A DNA stretch of 64,000 bases. It comes from Methylobacillus flagellatus KT. Lineage in GTDB: Bacteria > Pseudomonadota > Gammaproteobacteria > Burkholderiales > Methylophilaceae. The stretch spans positions 496,001-560,000 of the forward strand of contig NC_007947.1 in assembly GCF_000013705.1 (NCBI RefSeq), given 5' to 3'. The notes beneath the pieces are model-generated. The model worked only from the letters and a program-made list of their open reading frames with translations. It ran no database searches and was not told the origin of the DNA. Positions 16,692 through 25,337 of this stretch are shown here, one piece after another (positions within the stretch are counted from its first letter, which is position 1; each line of letters opens with the position of its first letter). Made by a program: the position numbers and the translations under genes.

Positions 16692-17402
16692 ATGGCAAAA
16701 TTGGTGCTGACGCTGGAAGGGGATTTTCTAGCTGAGTTCCCATTGGATAAGCAGCGCTTGACCATCGGGCGGCGGCCAAGCTGTGATATCAGGCTGGAGA
16801 ATCTTGCCATCAGTGGTGAGCATGCTGCCGTGGTGGCAGAAAACGGTGCGTTTTATATAGAAGACAGCCACAGCACTAATGGCACCTTGGTAAATGGCCG
16901 GGCCATTGTGCGCCACCGGCTCCAGGATGGCGACAGGATAGGCTTGGGTCGTCACCAGATCGAATACCTTGAAGAGGCGCTGACTGCAGAGCGTGGCTTC
17001 GAGAAGACCGTGCTGGTCATGCCGGCCATCAAGGAGATGATGACGAAGGCATCCGAGGAGAAAACGAGTGGGGCGGATGGGCTTGCAAGTCATCCTGTCA
17101 ATGCGTCCGCAGTCAACGGACCGTCGGAATTGCAGACTGGCCTTACCGCCAGGGTCAAGGTGTTGAATGGCTCCAGTGCCGGGCGCGAATTGGTGATCAA
17201 GAAGACCTTGATCACACTGGGCAGGAGTGGGGTGCAGGTCGCGGTCATCACTCGGCGGCCTCACGGCTACTTTCTCTCTCATGTAGAGGGGAATGGTCGC
17301 CCGCTCCTGAATGGCATGGCAGTAGGCTTACAGGCGCAACCTTTAGCAGAAGGCGATATGATTGAGCTGGCCGGGGTCAGGATGCTGTTTTCGCTGGGCT
17401 AG
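16692..17402 (+). CDS. FHA-domain protein with a second, degenerate FHA-like domain
   Basis: 236 residues. Residues about 1-95 form a forkhead-associated domain that binds phosphothreonine: LTIGRRPSCDIRL, SGEHAAV with the Ser/His pair, and HSTNGTLVNG. A linker of about 60 residues follows. Residues 150-236 look like a second FHA fold (LITLGRSGVQVAVI, LLNGMAVG) that has lost the STNG-type loop. No kinase, phosphatase or secretion partner is adjacent, so its role is unknown. ATG 16692 follows GGGAGTG, and the in-frame ATG at 16674 lacks a site. It is a single gene between a terminator and a gene-free gap. Confidence 0.85.
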   Translation: MAKLVLTLEGDFLAEFPLDKQRLTIGRRPSCDIRLENLAISGEHAAVVAENGAFYIEDSHSTNGTLVNGRAIVRHRLQDGDRIGLGRHQIEYLEEALTAERGFEKTVLVMPAIKEMMTKASEEKTSGADGLASHPVNASAVNGPSELQTGLTARVKVLNGSSAGRELVIKKTLITLGRSGVQVAVITRRPHGYFLSHVEGNGRPLLNGMAVGLQAQPLAEGDMIELAGVRMLFSLG

Positions 17403-17539
17403 CCAGGCTAGGGTGACGCTCGAGGGGGCTGGATATGTGCAGTGTATGGATCCCAGCCATTGGAAGACCTCGATGCGGTCGGCACTGCCCTATATACCGA
17501 GCATGATCACTCTCGAATTGATTGTGAGAATCACCAAGC

Positions 17540-17653
17540 GCTTGGCCTATGCCGATGCGGGCACACTTTTACAACCACAACAATACGTTACAGTTCGAGA
17601 TCATGCGGACCAGCTCGCATGGTACTGCGATGGGAGAGTGTGGGGAGCCAAGC
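17540..17653 (+). ncRNA. 5S rRNA-like element, apparently degenerate
   Basis: In a 301-bp gap without a credible gene. The ends are perfectly complementary (GCTTGGC at 17540-17546, GCCAAGC at 17647-17653) and enclose 114 nt, close to 5S length. An inner helix ATGCGGGC/GCTCGCAT sits where 5S helix II would. AGCTCGCATGGTACTGCGA followed by TGGGAGAGT closely resembles the loop A/helix V region of 5S rRNAs of the GATGGTACTGC type. The helix IV arm is missing and the helix III arm is poorly conserved, so I do not think it is a working 5S. It could be a relic, or an unrelated structured RNA that resembles 5S. Confidence 0.4.
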
Positions 17654-17703
17654 ATGAGGCCGCGTGCCGTGGTATATGCTGGATCAGTGGTGATCCGGCG
17701 TGA

Positions 17704-18450
17704 TCAAGGCAATGGTTGGCTATGTATGCCTTGCTGATCTATCAGCAGGTAGCTGCCCTGTTCGTACCAGTCGCCCAGCACCCATCGATCTATCCTGTGA
17801 CCATCTACTTCCAGGGGATGCAGTGCGGGTCGATGCGTGTGTCCATGGATCAGCAACTCAGGATAGTCATATTCGCGCAGCAATGCTGCAACTGCTTCCG
17901 GGTTCACGTCCATGATGCTTTCCTGCTTGCCGGATTTTTCCTGTTCACTGCGTTGACGCAATGCCGCGATCTGTGCTTTACGCATATCGAGAGGTTGTTG
18001 GAGAAATTCCTGCTGCCAGGTGGGGTGGCGAACCTGGCGGCGGAAAGCCTGGTAGGCAGCATCATCGGTACAGAGCGCATCGCCATGGCTCAACAATGCG
18101 CGCTTCCCATGCAGGATGAGGAGGGACGGGTCGGGCAGCAGCTTGAGCCCGGCTGCGTAAGCAAATGCCTCGCCGATCAGGAAATCCCGGTTGCCATGCA
18201 TGAAGTAGAGCTGTGTGCCGTGATCGGACAGCGCTCGCAATGCCTGGATGATAGGCTGGTAATGGGCAAGGTCGTCGTCGCCCGCCCAGTATTCGAAAAA
18301 ATCACCCAGAATGTACAGCGCCCGGGCCTGGGTAGCTTGCCTGTGCAGGAAGTCCAGGAACTGGGCAGTGATGGCGGGTCTGGAGTCGCAGAGGTGCAGG
18401 TCGGAAATCAGCAGGCTAAATGCCGTTTTGTCCTGGTCCGCAGACTCCAT
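17704..18450 (-). CDS. lpxH: UDP-2,3-diacylglucosamine diphosphatase
   Basis: 248 residues (family about 240). A calcineurin-like metallophosphatase that hydrolyses UDP-2,3-diacylglucosamine to lipid X and UMP in lipid A synthesis at the inner-membrane face. All metal-binding motifs are present in order: SDLHL, GDFFEYW, GNRDFL, LLSHGDALCTDD and HGHTHRP. The ATG at 18450 is 14 nt after ppiB. It is the last gene of the envelope operon, and the ppiB-lpxH order is common in proteobacteria. Confidence 0.96.
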   Translation of the reverse strand: MESADQDKTAFSLLISDLHLCDSRPAITAQFLDFLHRQATQARALYILGDFFEYWAGDDDLAHYQPIIQALRALSDHGTQLYFMHGNRDFLIGEAFAYAAGLKLLPDPSLLILHGKRALLSHGDALCTDDAAYQAFRRQVRHPTWQQEFLQQPLDMRKAQIAALRQRSEQEKSGKQESIMDVNPEAVAALLREYDYPELLIHGHTHRPALHPLEVDGHRIDRWVLGDWYEQGSYLLIDQQGIHSQPLP

Positions 18451-18464
18451 CCCGGTGACGTGAC

Positions 18465-18956
18465 TTAAACGATTTCGGCGCGTTCGATGATGACTGGCTC
18501 CAGAGGCACATCCTGGTGGCCGTTCTTGCTACCGGTCTTGACCTTCTTGATCTGGTCAACGACTTCAGTACCTGCCGTCACCTTGCCGAATACGGCGTAG
18601 CCCCAGCCTTGGGAGGTCGGTGCGGTGAAGTTGAGGAAGTCGTTGTCGGCCACATTGATGAAGAACTGGCTGCTCGCAGAATCAGGCGCAGGAGTGCGCG
18701 CCATGGCAATGGTATACGTCTTGTTCTGGAGGCCGTTGTTGGCCTCGTTCTTGATCGCCGCATTGGTCGGTTTCTGTTGCATGTCGGGAGTAAAGCCGCC
18801 ACCCTGGATCATGAAACCGTCAATGACACGATGAAAGATGGTGTTGTCATAAAAGCCGTCTTTGACATATTGGATAAAGTTGGCCGTTGTCACCGGCGCT
18901 TTTTCTTCATCGAGTTCCAGAGTGATTTCACCGAAATTGGTATGTAGCTTAATCAA
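18465..18956 (-). CDS. ppiB: Cytoplasmic peptidyl-prolyl cis-trans isomerase (cyclophilin)
   Basis: 163 residues (E. coli PpiB 164), with no signal peptide. The cyclophilin core is complete: [27 protein letters not shown], the catalytic Arg in FHRV, the QGGGF loop, [15 protein letters not shown] and [11 protein letters not shown]. It accelerates proline isomerisation during folding in the cytoplasm. Its ATG overlaps the stop of the preceding exported cyclophilin by four bases, so the two are translationally coupled paralogues for two compartments. Confidence 0.96.
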   Translation of the reverse strand: MIKLHTNFGEITLELDEEKAPVTTANFIQYVKDGFYDNTIFHRVIDGFMIQGGGFTPDMQQKPTNAAIKNEANNGLQNKTYTIAMARTPAPDSASSQFFINVADNDFLNFTAPTSQGWGYAVFGKVTAGTEVVDQIKKVKTGSKNGHQDVPLEPVIIERAEIV

Positions 18957-19639
18957 GGCTGCTTTCCTTTACTTTTGGTTGGCGCTTCTGTCTGCGCGAT
19001 GGTTTTGACTTTCTTGTAATCCAGGCGTTCGGCGATGCTGATGGGTTGATCCAGTAATGCAACCTTCTCGATAACGACAGGCTCCACTGGCACGTTGAGG
19101 TGGGCGCCCACTACTTTGGTGGGGCTTTTACCTATCCGCTCGACTACATCAATGCCCTTGATGACCTTGCCAAACACGCAATACCCCATATAGGCAGGTT
19201 CCGGCTTGTGGAAGTTGAGAAACTTGTTGTCTGACAGGTTGATGAAGAACTGCGAGGTCGCGGAATTGGGGGCGAATGCCCGAGCCATGGCGACGGAGCC
19301 GTATTCATTCTTTAGCCCGTTGTTGGATTCATTTTCAATAGGTGAAAAGGTGGATTTTTCCCTCATTTCGGCAGTGAGGCCGCCACCCTGGATCATGAAG
19401 CGATCCACTGTGCGGTGAAAGGTTGTGCCGGTATAGAAGTCGCTGGTGACGTACTGGAGAAAGTTGGCGACGGTTTTTGGCGCCTTGTCCGGGTAAAGCT
19501 CAATGACGAAGCTGCCGTGGTTAGTCTGTATTTCCAGTTGTGGCAGCGCATTGTCGCTGGCGGTCGCTACCAGGCTGGTACCCAGCATGGAAAGATACAG
19601 AAGCGGGTTGAGCAAAGCACGTGTAATAAATGTGCGCAT
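18953..19639 (-). CDS. ppiA: Periplasmic peptidyl-prolyl cis-trans isomerase (cyclophilin)
   Basis: 228 residues. Signal peptide ([28 protein letters not shown]), then a cyclophilin domain with [52 protein letters not shown] and [11 protein letters not shown]. The last 35 residues are a basic, Lys-rich tail absent from PpiB. ATG 19639 is chosen because GGAGGAAA precedes it and the signal peptide begins there. In FHRTVD the Arg is retained, so it is probably active. It shares an operon with a peptidoglycan enzyme and lpxH, which suits an envelope folding role. Confidence 0.94.
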   Translation of the reverse strand: MRTFITRALLNPLLYLSMLGTSLVATASDNALPQLEIQTNHGSFVIELYPDKAPKTVANFLQYVTSDFYTGTTFHRTVDRFMIQGGGLTAEMREKSTFSPIENESNNGLKNEYGSVAMARAFAPNSATSQFFINLSDNKFLNFHKPEPAYMGYCVFGKVIKGIDVVERIGKSPTKVVGAHLNVPVEPVVIEKVALLDQPISIAERLDYKKVKTIAQTEAPTKSKGKQP

Positions 19640-19671
19640 CAGAATTTCCTCCAATGTCTTAAAAGTCAGCA

Positions 19672-20886
19672 TCATGCGGGACCTTCATACATGATTTTCC
19701 AGCGATGATCGTCCCACACCCAGTACTGCTGTTTCTTCATGTGGTCAATGAGTATATCGCTCTTGTAGTCTTGGTCAAAGCTGACCAGAACCATAGGCGC
19801 TGGGGCATTAGGATAGCGGAACATACTGATGTTGGATAGACTGATCTGTACTTTTGTCTTGGCTGCCTGGATGCGCCGCTTGTTCTCTTTCCATTTTTCC
19901 AGGTTGCCGCTGTCGCTGAAGAAGGTGTCGGCATAGTGGGCGAGGTACTGTTCCGTATCCTGTGACTCCCAGTCGCGGCGCCATTGCTCCAGTGCCTGGT
20001 CCAATGCCTGTCTGCGCTGCTCGGCTTCCTGGGGCGTGATCCACTGTAGGTCGTTGCTGATAATGACCGGCGTTGCGCCTTGCTGCAATACGGGGGCAAG
20101 TGCCTTGATGTCTGGATTGGCAATCACGACGCAGCCATCACTAGCCTTGGGCGGACGGCTGTATACATCCTGAGGGGTGCCGTGCAGCCAGATGCCATGG
20201 CCTTTTTTCCCATGTCGTTTGTCAAGCGGGTTGGGATAGTTCAAGGGATATGCTGCTTCGCCATAAAAATCCGGCAGCTTGTGCTCCAGCTTCTTGTCCG
20301 CAATATATATTCCCAAAGGGGTGCGCTTATCCCCTTCAGTAAATTTCTCGCTGCCATTCTTACCCATGGTGATGTAGTAGTCGACCAGGTGGTGGAGCTG
20401 GCTGTCGCGGTTCTGATATACATATAGTCGTGATTTTGTCGTGTCGACCACGACTGCATAGCGCTGCTCCGGTGACATGTGCCAGAGCACGTCAGGGATC
20501 TTGCCTTCATGCGGGCTTGCAAGATGGCGTTCTATCCGGACCTTGGCTTCTTCCTGGAAGTCCGATAGCGCTGCATCCTGGTGATCGCCGAGCTTGGTAG
20601 ACTGCTGCGCAAACGTCATCAGCAGGTCGCCACGCACTAAGTGCGCAAGGCGGAAATTGGGTGCATCTTGCAGTAACTGGTCAACGGTATTCAAGGCTTC
20701 CCGCAGCTGGCCTGCATTGATTTGAAGCAGGCTCTGTACCAATAAGCGTTCAATCTGGTTGCTGTTGAATGCAGGGAGCATACTGCCCGGAGACGTGCTG
20801 GACTTGTCTGCCGTGGCATTCCAGGGCAGCAGGCCGCCACCGACGAACATCATAATCGATAACAGTTTGGTTAAGCGCTTGAGCAT
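19672..20886 (-). CDS. Csd6-like L,D-transpeptidase-fold protein with C-terminal NTF2-like domain
   Basis: 404 residues, exported (KLLSIMMFVGGGLLPWNATA). After an N-terminal helical region of about 110 residues comes a YkuD/L,D-transpeptidase domain (about 135-265) with HGTP and ASDGCVVIANP, Cys252 being the catalytic thiol. Residues about 285-404 form an NTF2/SnoaL-like domain. This order matches Helicobacter Csd6, which has L,D-carboxypeptidase activity on peptidoglycan peptides and affects cell shape. Either cross-linking or trimming is possible here. I chose ATG 20886, 5 nt after the TPR gene stop. The in-frame GTG-type start at 20925 would overlap it. Confidence 0.85.
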   Translation of the reverse strand: MLKRLTKLLSIMMFVGGGLLPWNATADKSSTSPGSMLPAFNSNQIERLLVQSLLQINAGQLREALNTVDQLLQDAPNFRLAHLVRGDLLMTFAQQSTKLGDHQDAALSDFQEEAKVRIERHLASPHEGKIPDVLWHMSPEQRYAVVVDTTKSRLYVYQNRDSQLHHLVDYYITMGKNGSEKFTEGDKRTPLGIYIADKKLEHKLPDFYGEAAYPLNYPNPLDKRHGKKGHGIWLHGTPQDVYSRPPKASDGCVVIANPDIKALAPVLQQGATPVIISNDLQWITPQEAEQRRQALDQALEQWRRDWESQDTEQYLAHYADTFFSDSGNLEKWKENKRRIQAAKTKVQISLSNISMFRYPNAPAPMVLVSFDQDYKSDILIDHMKKQQYWVWDDHRWKIMYEGPA

Positions 20887-20891
20887 TGTGG

Positions 20892-21929
20892 TTACCGCTT
20901 TGCCAGCTCCTGCTGGATTAGCCATTGACCTTGCTGTTGAACCAGCACTAGTTGTTTGCGGGTGCGCTGGGATAAGTGGTCGGCCTCATAGGACTGCTGG
21001 AATGTTGCGCGTGCAGTATGATCATCCTCGAAGCTAACTTGTATATTGCTCAATTTGACTTCTATCCGTGTAGGTTTGCTGAGACGAGTTTTGCGCATTG
21101 CCTCCCAGCTCGAGCGGGTTTCTCCGTTGGGCGTCTTGAAGTCCTTGGCATAGCTGGCAAGGTAACGGTCTATGTCCTGGCTGGACCAGGCTTTTGCCCA
21201 GGAGTTTACTGCGTCCAGTACTGCTTGTGTCTGGTCAGCCTTTTTCTGTTCCGCAGCAGGCGCCGAGGCGGGGGCTGCTTCCGCTATCGCGGGTTTTGCG
21301 TTGGTAGCCAGCTTGGTGGTTTCCGCAGGCTTGCTATCGATTCTGGCGGACACCTGCGCTGGAGTTGGACTAGGGGTGGTGGTGTCCTTGGATGGCGGCT
21401 GCGCGACTGCGACATCGCCAGGTGGCGGCAGCAAATCCTTGATCAGTGCCAGTTTGCTTTTGGCGCGGCTGTTGCTGGTATCGAGCTGCAAGGCTCGGCT
21501 GTAAGACTCTGAAGCCATGCGGGCGTAAATATCCCCCAGATTTTCGTGAGCCGTGGCGTAACTTGGGTGGGTGCGAATGGCTGCCTCGAGGGCGCCCTTG
21601 GCTTTTTCGTAATTGCCCTGGTAGGCATAGAGTACAGCCAGGTTGTTGTATGGTGCCGGTAGCTGAGGGTATTTTTCCGTGAGTTCGCTGAATACCTGAA
21701 TGGCCTCGTCCTGCTTATCGCTTTCGGCGAGTAGTACGCCTTTGAGGAACAATGCCTTCACATCCGTAGGCTGCTTGCCTAGATAGCTATTGAGGCGTTG
21801 AAGCGCCTGGGCTGTTTTGCCTTGCTCTGCAAGCTGGTTGATTTCATCAAGCGCACCTGCCATTCCTTCCAGGGAGAACAGTAAGATGGTCGTCAGCAGG
21901 CCATGACGCAGCGTGCGTGGAATAGTCAT
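20892..21929 (-). CDS. Exported TPR protein with C-terminal NTF2-like domain
   Basis: 345 residues. Signal peptide (GLLTTILLFSLEGMAGAL), then four or so tetratricopeptide repeats (about 25-165: AQALQRLNSYLGKQPTDVKA, APYNNLAVLYAYQGNYEKAK). A low-complexity Ala/Pro/Thr linker follows, then a domain (about 235-345) homologous to the C-terminus of the next gene: SWAKAWSSQDIDRYLASYAK against QWRRDWESQDTEQYLAHYAD. The repeats suggest a scaffold, and the shared domain suggests both proteins bind a common ligand or each other in the periplasm. First gene of the operon; I see no strong promoter. Confidence 0.85.
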   Translation of the reverse strand: MTIPRTLRHGLLTTILLFSLEGMAGALDEINQLAEQGKTAQALQRLNSYLGKQPTDVKALFLKGVLLAESDKQDEAIQVFSELTEKYPQLPAPYNNLAVLYAYQGNYEKAKGALEAAIRTHPSYATAHENLGDIYARMASESYSRALQLDTSNSRAKSKLALIKDLLPPPGDVAVAQPPSKDTTTPSPTPAQVSARIDSKPAETTKLATNAKPAIAEAAPASAPAAEQKKADQTQAVLDAVNSWAKAWSSQDIDRYLASYAKDFKTPNGETRSSWEAMRKTRLSKPTRIEVKLSNIQVSFEDDHTARATFQQSYEADHLSQRTRKQLVLVQQQGQWLIQQELAKR

Positions 21930-22054
21930 ATGCTATAATTCCGGGCTATTATTCTATGGGCATGATTCTATCAATAAGCGCATGCAAGCACTACTGCCAG
22001 CATGACAGACATGATGGCGCGCTGTCCAAATTCCTATACCTCGCAACCTGAGCT

Positions 22055-23422
22055 ATGTTGAAAATCTATAACACGCTTGCACGTGCAAAGCAGACTTTTT
22101 CCCCGATCATACCAGGCAAGGTCAGCATGTATGTGTGCGGCATGACCGTCTACGATTATTGTCACCTTGGTCATGCACGCGTGATGGTGGTGTTCGATAT
22201 GGTGAACCGCTGGCTGCGCAGCTCGGGCTATGAGGTGACTTATGTGCGCAATATCACGGACATCGATGACAAGATCATCGCGCGTGCGAATGAAAATGGC
22301 GAGACCATCAATGCGCTTACTGACCGTTTCATCGCTGCGATGAACGAAGATGCGGCGCGGCTTGGGGTATGGCGTCCTGATCTGGAGCCGCGTGCTACGG
22401 ATTATATCCACGAGATGATTGCCATGATCGTTGCGCTCATCGAGAAGCACCATGCCTATGCGGCCGATAATGGAGACGTCTACTATGCGGTCTCCAGCTT
22501 TGCCAGCTATGGCAAGCTGTCAGGCAAGTCGCTCGAGGATTTGCGCGCCGGGGAGCGTGTGGAGGTGGACGCGCATAAACGCGACCCCATGGATTTCGTG
22601 TTATGGAAAGCTGCCAAGCCGGGTGAGCCGAGCTGGGATTCTCCTTGGGGACCAGGTCGCCCGGGCTGGCATATCGAGTGCTCTGCGATGGGAGCGCGGC
22701 ATCTTGGGCCTCACTTCGATATTCATGGTGGCGGGCAGGATCTGCAGTTCCCCCACCATGAAAACGAGATTGCGCAGAGCGAAGGCGCGCATGGCTGCAC
22801 TTTCGTTAATTACTGGATGCACAATGGCTTTATCCGTGTGGACGATGAGAAGATGTCGAAGTCGCTCGGCAACTTCTTTACAATTCGTGAGGTCCTGGAA
22901 AAATATGATGCGGAGGTCGTGCGTTTCTTTATTCTTAGAGCGCATTACCGCAGTCCACTGAATTATTCTAGCCATCATCTGGATGATGCCAAGCAGGCAT
23001 TGACCAGGTTATACAACACCCTGCGCGGACGTGAGCTGCCGCAGCTTGACATTGACTGGCGGCAGCCGGAAGCAGAGCGCTTCAAGCAGGCGCTGGATGA
23101 TGACTTCAATACGCCAGAGGCGTTTGCCGTGCTGTTCGAATTGGCAAGCGAGGCCAACCGTACCGGCTCAGCGGTGCAGGCTGCCTTGCTCAAGGCGTTG
23201 GCTGGTCAGCTGGGTTTGCTGCAGCGGGATCCCGATGAGTTCTTGAAGGGGGAGGCGGTGGCCGGGCTGTCCCCAGATGAAATCGAGCGCTTGATCGCGG
23301 AGCGTTTAGCTGCCCGCAAGTGCAAAAATTTTGCCGAGGCTGACCGAATCCGCGATGCTTTGACGGCACAAGGCATCATTCTTGAAGATACTCCCCAGGG
23401 GACTAGCTGGCGTCGAAGTTGA
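22055..23422 (+). CDS. cysS: Cysteinyl-tRNA synthetase
   Basis: 455 residues (E. coli 461). A class I aminoacyl-tRNA synthetase that charges tRNA-Cys. It has the HIGH-type motif HLGH at 37-40, the zinc and cysteine-recognising Cys28 in [30 protein letters not shown] and KMSKS at 266-270. The C-terminal helical anticodon-binding part has [21 protein letters not shown]. It is divergent from the TPR operon, with a 125-bp gap containing both promoters. Confidence 0.98.
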   Translation: MLKIYNTLARAKQTFSPIIPGKVSMYVCGMTVYDYCHLGHARVMVVFDMVNRWLRSSGYEVTYVRNITDIDDKIIARANENGETINALTDRFIAAMNEDAARLGVWRPDLEPRATDYIHEMIAMIVALIEKHHAYAADNGDVYYAVSSFASYGKLSGKSLEDLRAGERVEVDAHKRDPMDFVLWKAAKPGEPSWDSPWGPGRPGWHIECSAMGARHLGPHFDIHGGGQDLQFPHHENEIAQSEGAHGCTFVNYWMHNGFIRVDDEKMSKSLGNFFTIREVLEKYDAEVVRFFILRAHYRSPLNYSSHHLDDAKQALTRLYNTLRGRELPQLDIDWRQPEAERFKQALDDDFNTPEAFAVLFELASEANRTGSAVQAALLKALAGQLGLLQRDPDEFLKGEAVAGLSPDEIERLIAERLAARKCKNFAEADRIRDALTAQGIILEDTPQGTSWRRS

Positions 23423-23478
23423 TGCTGTGATGTGATTGCCGGTTCTCAGCAGTAGATTTTCTGGCTATAATCTATGTT

Positions 23479-23763
23479 ATGCCTTTTGCAAAACGCGTGT
23501 TTGCGTTACTCAGTCTCATTGTGTGCCTCTGTTTGTTCGCTCAGCAAGCTGAGCAATCGTACGCAATGGAGTACGACGATCCGATGTTTACCCATGTGCA
23601 GCAGGTGGAGATGGATAATGACCGCGAGGTCAGTGAGCCCATCTTGGTGCTGCATATGCCCTTAGTGCGCCCTTCCTTTTTATTCGATCTTAAGCTTGCC
23701 ATTCTGGCTGAGACCTACCGTCAGCCTGACCTTTTCCTGATTACCCGTCCCCCGATCGCCTGA
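23479..23763 (+). CDS. Small exported protein of unknown function next to metal-efflux operon
   Basis: 94 residues that I do not recognise. It has a clear signal peptide (VFALLSLIVCLCLFAQQAEQSYA). The mature part of about 65 residues is rich in Met, His, Asp and Glu (MEYDDPMFTHVQQVEMDND), then LVLHMPLVRPSFLFD. Position and composition recall small periplasmic metal-binding proteins that accompany Czc/Cus-type pumps, but no family match is claimed. TATAAT at 23466-23471 lies only 7 nt before the ATG, so the message may be leaderless. Alternatively the signal is coincidental. Confidence 0.55.
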   Translation: MPFAKRVFALLSLIVCLCLFAQQAEQSYAMEYDDPMFTHVQQVEMDNDREVSEPILVLHMPLVRPSFLFDLKLAILAETYRQPDLFLITRPPIA

Positions 23764-24035
23764 TCACGCCCGCAATCCGTGCTGAAATGCCCTGTGCCAT
23801 CCTCAGGCCAGGATGCCCAGTAGCTGTTTTCTTCCCGATGCATGGATTGGCCCAGGCCTTGCTAAGTGATATCCAGTGAAGCAAAAGAGTCTGCGACAAC
23901 AGGCTCTCTGCCCGTAAGTTGTGTGCATCAAAGGTTTGCCTCGTAAGGTAGGGCCATGGTTGCTCTGCTGCATATGTTTGCTCAAGCAAAGCAAGTACAC
24001 GATGTGGAAAATTGATCAATTGGTTTAAGAATGAC
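23764..24035 (+). promoter_or_regulatory. Gene-free leader of the RND operon with two short palindromes
   Basis: No gene recognised in these 272 bp. TTTGCT-CA-AGCAAA (23977-23990) is a 6-bp inverted repeat, and AATTGATCAATT (24010-24021) is a perfect 12-bp palindrome just before the czcC-like start. Either could be an operator for a metal-responsive regulator. No regulator gene is adjacent. Confidence 0.3.
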
Positions 24036-25337
24036 ATGAAAACAAATATAGAGACAGGCAGGCGCCGGTATGGTGCACGGCAAGTAGCGCAAGTCCGCCT
24101 GCGTACAGTTTTAGTGCATGCACTATGCATTATGGTGTTTGGCCAGGCGTCGTCGGCAGTCGCGGGATATACCCTCCCAGACTTGATTGATGTGGCCATG
24201 CAATACAACCCTGCGCTTGGTATTGCCGCTGCGCAACAGGATGCAGCGCAAGCCGAGGTGACCACAGCATCAACATACCGCAACCCTCAAGTGGAAGCCG
24301 TGATGGGCCCTAGCCGTTACCTGACGCCAGGCGGGCAAGGCGACAAGCGCAATTGGAATGTCGGCTTGTCCCAGCCATTGGAGTATCCATGGGTGCGTGA
24401 TGCCAGAATCGCAGCGGCACAATCTGGAACCAAGGTGGCAGAAGCCGGGACCGAGCTGATCCGCATCGAATTGCGCTCCCGTGTAAAAAACGCATTCTAT
24501 GATGTGATACAGCGCAAGGCTGTTCTCAAGCTAGTGGAAGGGGATCGCAACTTGCTGCAGCAGATCCGTGAGCGGGTCAAGTTGAGGGTGGATGTTGGCG
24601 AGGCACCTAGATATGAACTGATCAAAGCTGATACCGAGGCCTTGGCCGCCGAGCGCGATTATCAATCAGCGCTGGTGCGGGTGAATGAAGGGAAGGCCTA
24701 TCTGCGAGGCTTGCTGGGGTCCAGCATCCCGATTGAGTATGACGTCGAAGGTGAGCTGCCCATGGGGTATGGTTTGCCGTCGCTGGAAGCATTGCATGAT
24801 CAAGTGGTGCATAGTCCCCATTTGTCGCGAGTACGGGCCGAAACTGAAACTGCCGAAGCCAGGCTCAAGCTGGAGGAGCGTTTACGTAATCCAGGTCTCA
24901 CGCTCAAGGCCAGCGTGGAAGAGGATCCGGACTTAAGACAAATGCGATTCGGCGTGGCGATTCCACTGCCATTGTGGGACAGGCGCCAAGGCCCTATCGC
25001 AGCGGCTTCCGCCGACGTACGCAGGACATTGGCCACCCTGAAGGACCGCGAGCTAGGTTTGCGGCGTGACATGGAGTCGGCTTATCAGCGCTACCTGATT
25101 GCGCAGCAGCAATTGGCTGCTTTCGAGAACGGCTTGCTGAGTCAGGCCGAGTCGGTGCTCAAGGTGGCAGAGGCCGCCTATCGGTTTGGTGAGCGGGGCA
25201 TTCTCGAGTATATGGATGCCCAACGCACTTTCCGTGCCGTACGCAAGGATTACCTTGCCGCAAAATTCGATTATGTCAGCAGCATGCTGGAAATAGAGCG
25301 CCTGCTTGGTACAGAACTTCTGGAGGTTAAGCCGTAA
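24036..25337 (+). CDS. Outer-membrane channel of RND heavy-metal efflux system (CzcC-like)
   Basis: 433 residues of the TolC/OEP family. Signal sequence (VLVHALCIMVFGQASSAVAG), then two OEP repeats starting at YTLPDLIDVAMQYNPALG and at about 230, rich in heptad Ala/Leu/Gln as expected for the periplasmic alpha-barrel. It forms the outer-membrane duct for the following adaptor and pump. I chose ATG 24036. The TTG at 24012 is possible, and neither has a strong ribosome binding site. The TAA overlaps the next ATG (TAATG), so adaptor translation is coupled. Confidence 0.88.
   Translation: MKTNIETGRRRYGARQVAQVRLRTVLVHALCIMVFGQASSAVAGYTLPDLIDVAMQYNPALGIAAAQQDAAQAEVTTASTYRNPQVEAVMGPSRYLTPGGQGDKRNWNVGLSQPLEYPWVRDARIAAAQSGTKVAEAGTELIRIELRSRVKNAFYDVIQRKAVLKLVEGDRNLLQQIRERVKLRVDVGEAPRYELIKADTEALAAERDYQSALVRVNEGKAYLRGLLGSSIPIEYDVEGELPMGYGLPSLEALHDQVVHSPHLSRVRAETETAEARLKLEERLRNPGLTLKASVEEDPDLRQMRFGVAIPLPLWDRRQGPIAAASADVRRTLATLKDRELGLRRDMESAYQRYLIAQQQLAAFENGLLSQAESVLKVAEAAYRFGERGILEYMDAQRTFRAVRKDYLAAKFDYVSSMLEIERLLGTELLEVKP

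Noticed and set aside
17442..17737. Overlapping small open frames between the FHA gene and lpxH
   Set aside because: Compositions are unlike neighbouring proteins, no ribosome binding site precedes them, and they run across the paired ends of the 5S-like element. They look like chance frames.
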